Program-made: the position numbers and the translations under genes | Notes under the pieces: model-generated | Databases searched by the model: none | What the model was told of the DNA's origin: nothing | Seen by the model: only the letters and a program-made list of their open reading frames with translations | Part shown: in pieces, positions 1 to 5,347 of the stretch | Layout of the letters: each line of letters starts with the position of its first letter | Position numbering within the stretch: the first letter of the stretch is position 1 | Source of the DNA: Anaerolineae bacterium | Lineage (GTDB): Bacteria > Chloroflexota > Anaerolineae > Anaerolineales > UBA11858 | Reading direction: 5' to 3' | NCBI GenBank assembly: GCA_003694235.1 | Contig: RFKO01000271.1 | Coordinates: forward strand, 1 to 7,452 | Length of the DNA stretch: 7,452 nucleotides

Positions 1-140
1 CGCGCATCCAGGCCGACCACATCGGTCAGGAAGATGGCGTAGAAAATCTGGCGCAGCGTGCCAAAACTGGAGATGCTCCAATCCCCCGCGCCGAAGATGA
101 GTTTCTTCCAGGTGGGGAGGGTATTGTTGGTCTGGTTCAC
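1..140 (-). CDS. GPH/MFS-type sugar transporter, N-terminal fragment
   Basis: This is the first 46 codons of a membrane transporter gene that runs off the left edge. It starts at GTG (138-140), with a GGAGG-type ribosome binding site at 147-152 six bases upstream. The visible protein has a short polar N-terminus, then KKLIFGAGDWS and a hydrophobic stretch ending FLTDVVGLDA (residues about 31-46). The pattern 'KL.FG.GD...' followed by a first membrane helix and 'FLTDV.GL' is the characteristic N-terminus of glycoside-pentoside-hexuronide (MelB-like) cation:sugar symporters of the major facilitator superfamily. This supports a role in sugar uptake at the cytoplasmic membrane, but the substrate cannot be told from the fragment. 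The gene lies 53 bp downstream of the GTPase stop and may have its own promoter. The family call is fairly secure; a more general MFS transporter is the alternative. Confidence 0.72.
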   Translation of the reverse strand, partial: MNQTNNTLPTWKKLIFGAGDWSISSFGTLRQIFYAIFLTDVVGLDA

Positions 141-168
141 AAGGTTTCCTCCTTTTTGGGGATCAGGG

Positions 169-197
169 ATTACTGTTCACCAGTTAAGATACTTCAA
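169..197 (-). promoter_or_regulatory. Weak candidate sigma-70 promoter for the transporter gene
   Basis: On the minus strand TTGAAG (197 down to 192) is followed after 17 bp by AGTAAT (174 down to 169). Each hexamer matches four of six consensus positions. The predicted transcript start falls about 20 bp before the GTG start, leaving room for the GGAGG ribosome binding site. The -35 box overlaps the GTPase stop codon. Matches of this quality are common by chance, so this is only a suggestion. Confidence 0.25.
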
Positions 198-210
198 GCC
201 GCTCTTAACT
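182..210. repeat. 8-bp inverted repeat spanning the GTPase stop codon
   Basis: AGTTAAGA (182-189) and TCTTAACT (203-210) are perfect inverted arms separated by 13 bp, and the GTPase stop codon (194-196) lies in the loop. The arms are AT-rich and no T-run follows, so this is a poor intrinsic terminator. It could be a protein-binding operator for the downstream transporter or chance. Confidence 0.35.
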
Positions 211-1186
211 CTACTACGTCGCCGTCCTGCAGCACATAATCGCGGCTGACCATCTGTCCATCAAACGTCGTGCTGCCCCAGACGCGCGCCGATTTGAGAT
301 TCTTGAGGAAGTCCTGATGCACCTTGGCGGCGAAATCCTCCACCGTGCTGCCGACTTTGAGCACAAAGGGCGCCGTGAAATCCGGCTCTTTTCCGGGAGG
401 GCGTGCGTACACCCGGATCACGTTCAAGCGCTCAAAAATGGCGCGCTTGAGGTCATCCAGATGATAACCGGTAACGGCGGAATAAGGCACCAGCGGGCAG
501 GTTTCTCCTTCCATCAAGTCGCACAGCGCATCAAAATCGGCATCGTTGTGCTCATCATCCGTCTTGTTGACCACAATCAGAAAAGGTTTAAGCGTGGCGC
601 GCAGCATTCCCTCGGCTTCTTCGGGATGATCGGCGGGGACAATGCGATGTGAGCGCAGAATCTCCCGGCAGCGTTCAATCTGCTCGATGGGAAACGCCTG
701 CAAATCCACCACCAGCATCAACAGGTCGGCCCGACGCAGCAGATTGATCATCTCTGGGTCGAGGAAGCCAGCATCCAGCGGCGGCGTATCGATCAACTGG
801 ATTTGAATGTTCTCGAACGGCATCATCCCCGGAGTCGGCTCCCAGGTACTGAAAGGGTGTGGGGCGACCTCCGGCTCGGCGCCGGTAAGTGCGGCCACCA
901 GCGAGGACTTGCCGCTGTTGGCCGGCCCGATGACCACCACCTGCCCCGCGCCTTCACGATCGATGTGGTACGGGGAAGCCTGCCGGGCAGCCCCTTTGCG
1001 CGCCCGCGCACCCTCCTTGAGACGCGAAATTTTGCGCCGCAGATCGGCCCGCAGGTGATCGGTGCCCTTGTGCTTGGGCACCAGGCTGTACATCGTCTCC
1101 AGCCAGGCAATTTTCTCTTCCGTCGTGGTCGCGGCGCGAAACTGCTCTTCGGCTTTGAAATAATCTGGCGGAAGATTGGTAGGCAT
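194..1186 (-). CDS. TGS-domain GTPase (OBG/DRG-like)
   Basis: A P-loop GTPase of 330 residues, probably cytosolic and ribosome- or RNA-linked by analogy with OBG/DRG/TGS relatives; its exact role is unknown. The order is: a helical, charged N-terminal segment (about 1-70), a GTPase domain with G1 GPANSGKSS (87-95), G3 DTPP (133-136), G4 NKTD (207-210) and G5-like SAV (236-238), then a C-terminal TGS domain (about 259-330) ending in the typical 'DGDVVELR' strand. G3 reads DTPP rather than the usual DxxG. The ATG at 1186 is chosen because MPTNLPPDYFKAEE looks like the family's N-terminus. An in-frame TTG at 1213 lies inside the upstream hairpin and is unlikely. No clear Shine-Dalgarno precedes 1186. 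It follows kbl across a terminator, so it is probably transcribed separately or by read-through. The family is clear; the cellular target is not. Confidence 0.9.
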   Translation of the reverse strand: MPTNLPPDYFKAEEQFRAATTTEEKIAWLETMYSLVPKHKGTDHLRADLRRKISRLKEGARARKGAARQASPYHIDREGAGQVVVIGPANSGKSSLVAALTGAEPEVAPHPFSTWEPTPGMMPFENIQIQLIDTPPLDAGFLDPEMINLLRRADLLMLVVDLQAFPIEQIERCREILRSHRIVPADHPEEAEGMLRATLKPFLIVVNKTDDEHNDADFDALCDLMEGETCPLVPYSAVTGYHLDDLKRAIFERLNVIRVYARPPGKEPDFTAPFVLKVGSTVEDFAAKVHQDFLKNLKSARVWGSTTFDGQMVSRDYVLQDGDVVELRAA

Positions 1187-1198
1187 AGGCAATAAACA

Positions 1199-1235
1199 AT
1201 GGACGGCGGGCAAGTAACGACTACCCGCCGTCCAT
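1199..1235 (-). terminator. Intrinsic terminator after kbl
   Basis: A perfect 12-bp inverted repeat: ATGGACGGCGGG (1199-1210) and CCCGCCGTCCAT (1224-1235), with a 13-nt loop. It begins 7 bp past the kbl stop. Reading on the minus strand, the GC-rich stem is followed by ATTGTTTATT, a T-rich though interrupted tail. Position and shape fit a rho-independent terminator for the leftward operon. It also lies directly upstream of the GTPase start, so partial read-through could feed that gene. Confidence 0.75.
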
Positions 1236-1242
1236 GATGCGA

Positions 1243-2427
1243 CTAAGCAATCACACCCAGCGCCCGCCCAACGCTGGCAAAGGCTTCCAGCCCCTGATCG
1301 AGGTCCTCCCGGCTATGAGCTGCCGAAATCATCACCCGGATGCGCGCCTTGCCGCGCGGCACGGTGGGATAGCCAATGGCCATGGCAAACACGCCGGCCT
1401 CATACAACGCCTTGCTAAACTCCTGCGCCAGCTTGGCCTCGCCCAGCATCACCGGCGTGATGGGCGTGACGCTCTGCCCGGTATCGAAGCCCAGATTCTT
1501 CATCTCGCCCTTGAAGTAGCGCGTATTTTCCCACAGCCTGTCCACCAGTTCGGTGGATTCCTCCAGCATATCCACGGCTTCCAGGCAGGCGGCCACGTCG
1601 GGGACGGTCATCGCCGAAGAGAAGAGGAAGGGGCGGCCGCGCTGGTGCAGCCACTCCACCACTCTGGCGTTCCCGGCCACCACACCGCCGACCACACCGA
1701 AAGCCTTGGAGAGCGTGCCGACCTCCACATCCACTTTGCCATGCAGATCAAAGTGATCCACAATGCCGCGACCGCCGCGGCCGAGAACCCCCTCGCCATG
1801 AGCGTCGTCCACCATCAGGATGGCGTCGTAGTTCTGCGTCACGTTGTAGATCACATCCAGCGGGGCGACGTCACCATCCATGCTGAATACTCCATCGGTG
1901 ACCACCAGCGCGCGCTCGTACTGGTCGCGGTGCTCCTTGAGTTGCGCTTCCAGGTCTTCGGCATCGCAGTGAGCATAGCGGATGATCTTCGCTCCTGAAA
2001 GGCGACAACCATCAATGATGCTGGCATGGTTGAGTTCGTCGGAAAAGATCACATCGCCTTTACCCACCAATGCGGGGATGGTCCCCAGGTTGGCCGTAAA
2101 ACCGGACTGGAAGGTGATAGCAGCCTCCACACCTTTGAAATCTGCCAGACGTTTGTCCAGTTTGACGTGCAGGTCCATTGTGCCGGCGATGGTTCGCACT
2201 GCTCCCGGCCCCACCCCATAGGTCTCCATGGCTTTTCGCGCTGCAGCCACAATGCGCGGGTGATTGGCCAGCCCCAGATAGTTGTTGGAGCAGAAGTTGA
2301 GCACTTTCTTGCCGTCCACCACCAGCCAGGCGCCCTGCGGCGACCCCAGTGTGCGGATATGGTTGTACAGGCCGCTATCGTGCAGCTTTTGCAATTCATC
2401 ATCAATCCAGGAAAGTTTGTCGCTCAT
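1243..2427 (-). CDS. kbl: Glycine C-acetyltransferase (2-amino-3-ketobutyrate CoA ligase)
   Basis: A PLP-dependent alpha-oxoamine synthase of 394 residues, the usual length for this family. KBL cleaves 2-amino-3-ketobutyrate with CoA to glycine and acetyl-CoA, the second step of threonine breakdown, in the cytosol. Seen in the protein: [13 protein letters not shown] (45-57), the substrate-pocket stretch [13 protein letters not shown] (71-83), [11 protein letters not shown] (130-140), VDDAHGEG (206-213) and the PLP-lysine motif TLSKAFG with Lys241. The C-terminus carries [12 protein letters not shown] (361-372). The start ATG has AGGAG (2434-2438) six bases upstream. The start of the protein ('W.DDEL..L...[15 protein letters not shown]') resembles bacterial KBL rather than biotin-pathway BioF, which is the main alternative. 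No threonine dehydrogenase lies in the window. The gene follows the GIY-YIG gene across a repeat-filled gap and is closed by a strong hairpin. Confidence 0.92.
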   Translation of the reverse strand: MSDKLSWIDDELQKLHDSGLYNHIRTLGSPQGAWLVVDGKKVLNFCSNNYLGLANHPRIVAAARKAMETYGVGPGAVRTIAGTMDLHVKLDKRLADFKGVEAAITFQSGFTANLGTIPALVGKGDVIFSDELNHASIIDGCRLSGAKIIRYAHCDAEDLEAQLKEHRDQYERALVVTDGVFSMDGDVAPLDVIYNVTQNYDAILMVDDAHGEGVLGRGGRGIVDHFDLHGKVDVEVGTLSKAFGVVGGVVAGNARVVEWLHQRGRPFLFSSAMTVPDVAACLEAVDMLEESTELVDRLWENTRYFKGEMKNLGFDTGQSVTPITPVMLGEAKLAQEFSKALYEAGVFAMAIGYPTVPRGKARIRVMISAAHSREDLDQGLEAFASVGRALGVIA

Positions 2428-2438
2428 GTGTGGCTCCT

Positions 2439-2486
2439 GATTAGGTGATTAGGTAATTAGGTGATAGGGTAATTAGGTGATTGGGT
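2439..2486. repeat. 8-bp tandem repeat upstream of kbl (six units)
   Basis: Six head-to-tail 8-bp units: gattaggt (twice), aattaggt, gatagggt, aattaggt and gattgggt. The array begins immediately upstream of the kbl ribosome binding site (2434-2438). Related units continue in the opposite orientation beyond 2495. It fills most of the gap between the GIY-YIG gene and kbl and encodes no gene. Confidence 0.85.
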
Positions 2487-2520
2487 GACAAGTTGCCTAG
2501 TTACCCAGTCACCCAATTAC
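2469..2520. repeat. 21-bp imperfect inverted repeat between GIY-YIG gene and kbl
   Basis: The arms 2469-2489 and 2500-2520 are complementary at 18 of 21 positions, with a 10-nt loop (2490-2499). Two of the three mismatches become G-U pairs in a plus-strand transcript. The right arm covers the TAA stop of the GIY-YIG gene (2517-2519). The arms are built from the same 8-bp units in opposite orientations. The structure could reduce read-through into kbl or stabilise the 3' end of the upstream message. There is no T-run, so a classical terminator is doubtful. Confidence 0.7.
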
Positions 2521-2774
2521 TTTGTGACCAACTGTTCCTTTTGAGCATGGGTGAGTTTCTTCAGTGCCGCTTCGCGGCGTTGCGCCGCGCTGCGGTTGGG
2601 CAATTCTTCAAAGTACACCAGGCGCACCGGGAGGCGGGAGCGAGTATAACGCGCCCCACGGCCTGCATTGTGGGCACTCAGCCGCTTTTGCAGGTCGGTC
2701 GTCCAGCCGGCGTAAAAGCTGCCATCGCTGCATTCGAGCAGATAGCAGAAAAAACGCTGTTCAGTCGCGCTCAT
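2517..2774 (-). CDS. Small GIY-YIG domain protein (YhbQ/UPF0213 type)
   Basis: An 85-residue single-domain GIY-YIG nuclease-fold protein. The motif appears as YLLECSDGSFYAGWTTDL (11-28), with Tyr11 and Tyr21-Ala-Gly in the GIY and YIG positions. Arg31 and Glu68 (in RREAALKKL) fit the conserved basic and metal-binding acidic residues. The segment HNAGRGARYT (35-44) is typical of the stand-alone UPF0213/YhbQ group. Members have the fold of a structure-specific endonuclease, but their cellular role is poorly defined; a DNA repair role is only suggested. Its ATG lies inside the last codons of the TyrA-like gene (14-nt overlap), so translation is probably coupled. It ends within the arm of an inverted repeat. 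Confidence 0.88.
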   Translation of the reverse strand: MSATEQRFFCYLLECSDGSFYAGWTTDLQKRLSAHNAGRGARYTRSRLPVRLVYFEELPNRSAAQRREAALKKLTHAQKEQLVTK

Positions 2775-3756
2775 CGTTGCGAGACTGGCGCCGCCGCATA
2801 CCCGGGCGCAGAAAATCCCTCAACACACCAGAGACCCCGGCATCGGGGCGGCCTTTGCCAGCCCCATCAGCCTGTTGACGTTCATGCCACCAGCGGTCGC
2901 GCCCCTTGCGGGCGCGAGCCAGCCGCTCAGAGAGCGCCTGATAGTCCTCGGACTGAATATCATTGTACAGGGTCTGCAGAGAAGCGATCATGCTGCCCAG
3001 CACGCGCAGCGTGTTCTCGCGGTTCAGGCGAGCGGCCAGGGTCAACTCCTCCGGGTCACCGTAATGCTCGATCGGGCCAGAGACCTCGGCATAGGCTCGT
3101 CCGGCCAGTTTGCGTGCCTCGCGCCAGCCGGGCTGATCAACCGTCGCATTGAGCAACGCCGCGGCGAGAAACTGCGGGGCAAAGTGCGTGGCCGTCATCA
3201 AGCCATCTATCTCGGCCTGATCGGCGAAAAGGGCTTCGGCGCCGGTTAAACGGATCAGATCGGCCGCCAGGCGGATTCCCTGCGAGCCGCTCCCCGGCGG
3301 GGAGGAGATGGCGATCACACTGTTCTGAAACAGATCGGCATGGGCGGCTTCTACCCCGCGTTCTCCCACCTGCAGGTATTTCGGCCCCACCACCGGCGTC
3401 AGACCGACATAGCTGCACCCCTCCGGCAGGTGCTCTGCCGCCCAGCGCGCCACCTGCATCTTGAGCGGAGCGGTATCCATCAACACCGTACCGGGGCGCA
3501 TATGCGCGGCCACATCCTGTAACGCTTCTTCGACTTTTTGCAAAGGGATGGAGAGCAAAACCGCATCAGCCTGTTTGACCGCATCGCGCAGCAAGAAAGC
3601 AGCCTCATCCACCGCGCCGATCTTGCGCGCCTGATTACCGGTCGGCAGATCGGCATCGAAGCCGATGCGCCGCACTTTATCCCGATGCTCGGCCAGAGCC
3701 AGACCAAACGAGCTGCCGATCTGCCCCAGTCCGATGATCGCAAGCGTGATTTTCAC
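2761..3756 (-). CDS. Prephenate/arogenate dehydrogenase-like oxidoreductase
   Basis: A 331-residue NAD(P)-binding protein of the TyrA superfamily. True TyrA enzymes oxidatively decarboxylate prephenate or arogenate on the way to tyrosine. The N-terminal Rossmann fold shows GLGQIG (9-14) and IGFDAD (31-36), whose acidic residue suggests NAD preference. An all-helical C-terminal domain includes THFAPQFLAAALL (190-202), matching the conserved TyrA helix and its His (His191). However, the usual catalytic Ser and His motifs read DTAPLK (94-99) and LTPVVGP (119-125), so both residues appear replaced. The activity is therefore uncertain and a divergent substrate is possible. A basic tail of about 40 residues follows the fold. 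GTG at 3756 is chosen because GGGAGG (3762-3767) sits 5 nt upstream; an in-frame TTG at 3774 lies on the wrong side of that site. It is 14 nt from the HD gene and overlaps the GIY-YIG gene. Confidence 0.78.
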   Translation of the reverse strand: MKITLAIIGLGQIGSSFGLALAEHRDKVRRIGFDADLPTGNQARKIGAVDEAAFLLRDAVKQADAVLLSIPLQKVEEALQDVAAHMRPGTVLMDTAPLKMQVARWAAEHLPEGCSYVGLTPVVGPKYLQVGERGVEAAHADLFQNSVIAISSPPGSGSQGIRLAADLIRLTGAEALFADQAEIDGLMTATHFAPQFLAAALLNATVDQPGWREARKLAGRAYAEVSGPIEHYGDPEELTLAARLNRENTLRVLGSMIASLQTLYNDIQSEDYQALSERLARARKGRDRWWHERQQADGAGKGRPDAGVSGVLRDFLRPGMRRRQSRNDERD

Positions 3757-3770
3757 AAACGCCTCCCGTT

Positions 3771-4295
3771 TCAACTGGCATTATCCACCGCCTGCAACAT
3801 GCGCAACAGACGGTCTTCCAAAACACGCGCTTCTTCTGGCATGACATCCTGGTGACGGCGGATCAGGTTGACCGCCAGAGGAGGCGCGCCGGCCGCCTGG
3901 GCCATCTCGGCGCCCCAGGCAGGATGCTGCTCCGCCACCACAAAGGGACGTCGCCAGCCGCGCGGCTCGCCCTGTCCCCATTGCTTTGCCTTCCCAGGAA
4001 AAAGCGCTTTTACCAACACAATCAAAACCCGCTCCCACAGGCGTAACGGGAAGCGGATTTTTCCGACATCGTGCAGCAAAGCTGCGATCAGCAATTCGGG
4101 CGGCGCCCCCTGGCCACGCAAGATGGCAGCCACCCGCAGGCTATGCTGCTGTTCGGCCGGATGCATCTGAGAGAACAGGGCCATACCCTCCGGGGAAAGA
4201 AGACCTCTCACCCAATCCAGTTCTGCCCCCTCAGGGGTGGACGCTCCCAGAGCGTGAAAAAACTGTCCCAGCCGGTATTTCACCGTCGCGATCAT
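3771..4295 (-). CDS. HD-domain phosphohydrolase-like protein
   Basis: A 174-residue protein with a complete HD-superfamily metal site: His51 (QQHSLRVA), His75-Asp76 in LLHDVGKI (73-80), His124 (EQHPAWGAEMA), His148 (RRHQD) and Asp171 near the C-terminus. The extra histidines and the HPAWGAE stretch recall HD-GYP and HDIG proteins, which cleave phosphodiester or phosphomonoester bonds in nucleotides or cyclic dinucleotides. The substrate cannot be deduced. A hydrophobic segment, RVLIVLVKALF (89-99), follows the HD motif and may be a buried helix rather than a membrane anchor. The ATG at 4295 begins 2 nt after the M50 stop, with GGG-rich AGGGTGA upstream. A longer reading from 4445 would lie inside the M50 gene and is rejected. 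This gene is probably co-transcribed with the protease and the TyrA-like gene. Confidence 0.83.
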   Translation of the reverse strand: MIATVKYRLGQFFHALGASTPEGAELDWVRGLLSPEGMALFSQMHPAEQQHSLRVAAILRGQGAPPELLIAALLHDVGKIRFPLRLWERVLIVLVKALFPGKAKQWGQGEPRGWRRPFVVAEQHPAWGAEMAQAAGAPPLAVNLIRRHQDVMPEEARVLEDRLLRMLQAVDNAS

Positions 4296-4297
4296 CT

Positions 4298-4960
4298 TCA
4301 CCCTAACAGCAAACGGACCAGAAACCCAAGCGGCTGGAAAATCACCCAGCCGAGCACATCCACGCCCAGCAATGGCCCGCCAAAGACCAGCAGGAGCAAA
4401 ATCACCGGCCCATAAGGACGAATGGAATCCAGAAAATCTGCCCATCGCGGCGGGAAGACATAGGCAGCAATCTTTTCACCGTCCAGCGGAGCGAGTGGGA
4501 TCAGATTGAACAACATCAAAAGCAGGTTGATGGAAACGAACTCAAACAGCAGATAAGGCAGTGTGGGCAAAATCGAAGTGGAAACGGTTTGCATATCCAC
4601 CATCAACTGCGCCACGGTGACCAGACCAAGGCGAAAAGGCACAGCCGCCAGCACGGCCATCAACAGGTTGGAAAGCGGGCCGGCCAGGGAAACCCACATC
4701 AAAGCTGCCGGGGAACGTCGTTCCAGCGCGTAGGGATTGACCGGCACCGGCCGCGCCCAGCCAAAACCGGCGAAAAGCAGCAAGATTGAACCCAGAGGGT
4801 CGAGATGGGCAAAGGGATTGAGCGTCAGCCGCCCATTCACACGGGGGGTATCGTCCCCAAAATAATCCGCCGTCCAGGCATGAGCGAACTCATGCACCGC
4901 GAAGGCGGTAAACAATACCAGGACGCGGGCAAGAAAAGTGGGCAGATCAAGATCGAGCAT
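4298..4960 (-). CDS. Site-2 protease-like M50 membrane metalloprotease
   Basis: A 220-residue polytopic membrane protein of peptidase family M50, the compact site-2 protease-like group. These zinc proteases cut substrates inside or next to the membrane, typically membrane-bound regulators; the target here is unknown. Seen: the zinc motif HEFAH (23-27) in the first hydrophobic helix, the conserved [10 protein letters not shown] (67-76), a [10 protein letters not shown] helix (91-100), and [10 protein letters not shown] (152-161) whose Asp160 is the third zinc ligand. A further hydrophobic helix (about 184-195) and a hydrophobic C-terminus follow. The length suits a minimal family member without PDZ or CBS domains. 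ATG 4960 is chosen because GAGGTG (4965-4970) is 4 nt upstream; an ATG at 4978 is in frame but overlaps the predicted -10 box. It is the first gene of the leftward operon. Confidence 0.9.
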   Translation of the reverse strand: MLDLDLPTFLARVLVLFTAFAVHEFAHAWTADYFGDDTPRVNGRLTLNPFAHLDPLGSILLLFAGFGWARPVPVNPYALERRSPAALMWVSLAGPLSNLLMAVLAAVPFRLGLVTVAQLMVDMQTVSTSILPTLPYLLFEFVSINLLLMLFNLIPLAPLDGEKIAAYVFPPRWADFLDSIRPYGPVILLLLVFGGPLLGVDVLGWVIFQPLGFLVRLLLG

Positions 4961-4976
4961 GAAGCACCTCGCGACC

Positions 4977-4985
4977 ATTATACCA
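4977..4985 (-). promoter_or_regulatory. Extended -10 promoter for the leftward M50 operon
   Basis: On the minus strand TGGTATAAT (4985 down to 4977) is a perfect TATAAT with the TGn extension. No good -35 hexamer is seen, as is usual for extended -10 promoters. The predicted start, about 7 nt downstream near 4970, would give a leader of about 10 nt that opens with GAGGTG, the ribosome binding site of the protease gene. Confidence 0.72.
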
Positions 4986-4992
4986 TCCGCCG

Positions 4993-5001
4993 TGATATAA
5001 T
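4993..5001 (+). promoter_or_regulatory. Extended -10 promoter for DUF951-rsmI-isomerase
   Basis: TGATATAAT is a perfect TATAAT preceded by the TGn extension, again without a clear -35 box. Six bases (CCCGCC) separate it from the DUF951 ATG at 5008. The expected transcript start is therefore at or within a base of that A, which implies a leaderless message. The element is 13 bp from its minus-strand counterpart, so the two polymerase footprints must overlap. Confidence 0.75.
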
Positions 5002-5007
5002 CCCGCC

Positions 5008-5220
5008 ATGCTCCCGGAACTGCAACTGAATGACATCGTCCGGCTGCGCAAAGCGCATCCCTGCGGCAGTTACGAATGGCGGGTGCTGCGGCTGGGGGCA
5101 GACATCCGGCTGGAATGCCTGGGCTGCGGACGACTGATCATGCTCCCACGGCGGCAACTGGCGCGACGGGTGAAATCGATACGCCCCGGCAGCCCCTCTC
5201 CAGGCGAGCAACCATCCTGA
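5008..5220 (+). CDS. DUF951 small protein, probable metal-binding
   Basis: A 70-residue basic protein of family DUF951. The diagnostic core is NDIVRLRKAHPCGSYEW (8-24), then LRLGADIRLECLGCGR (27-42) and a basic LPRRQLARRVK stretch (47-57). His17, Cys19, Cys37 and Cys40 form an HxC...CxxC set that could bind zinc; this is inference from residue spacing. The function of the family is not established. Small size, basic tail and possible zinc site would suit nucleic acid binding. No Shine-Dalgarno is present, and the -10 box ends six bases before the ATG, so the gene is probably translated from a leaderless transcript. It is the first gene of the rightward unit, separated from rsmI by a tandem repeat array. 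The last 12 or so residues are low in complexity (Pro, Ser, Gly). Confidence 0.88.
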   Translation: MLPELQLNDIVRLRKAHPCGSYEWRVLRLGADIRLECLGCGRLIMLPRRQLARRVKSIRPGSPSPGEQPS

Positions 5221-5224
5221 ACGT

Positions 5225-5344
5225 CCGCATTCCGCATTCTGCATTCTTCACTCTGCATTCTGCATTCTTCACTCCGCATTCTGCATTCTTCACTCCGCAT
5301 TCTGCATTCTTCACTCCGCATTCTGCATTCTTCACTCCGCATTC
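5225..5344. repeat. 21-bp tandem repeat array between DUF951 gene and rsmI
   Basis: There are five full 21-bp units (5232-5252, 5253-5273, 5274-5294, 5295-5315, 5316-5336) with partial units on both sides. Each unit is three related 7-mers in order: CCGCATT, CTGCATT and CTTCACT. Four of the five units are identical; the second differs by one base (CTG for CCG at its start). The array starts 4 bp after the DUF951 stop and ends 3 bp before the rsmI ATG. There are no unique spacers, so it is not a CRISPR. Because 21 is a multiple of three, long open frames cross it on both strands, but these are by-products. Confidence 0.95.
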
Positions 5345-5347
5345 CAA

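Noticed and set aside
58..249. 63-codon plus-strand open frame at the left edge
   Set aside because: It runs antisense to the transporter start and the GTPase end, has no ribosome binding site, and resembles no family.
1187..1213. Upstream TTG start for the GTPase
   Set aside because: The TTG lies at the edge of the terminator stem-loop and the extra nine residues do not resemble the family's N-terminus; ATG 1186 does.
1234..1998. 254-codon plus-strand open frame opposite kbl
   Set aside because: It is antisense to a strongly supported kbl gene, rich in His/Arg/Gln as expected for a high-GC antisense shadow, with no recognisable domain.
4296..4445. N-terminal extension of the HD protein
   Set aside because: It lies wholly inside the M50 coding sequence in another frame; the ATG at 4295, two bases after the M50 stop, fits operon spacing.
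5225..5344. Possible CRISPR array
   Set aside because: Units are contiguous with no unique spacers, the period is 21 bp, and no cas genes are near.
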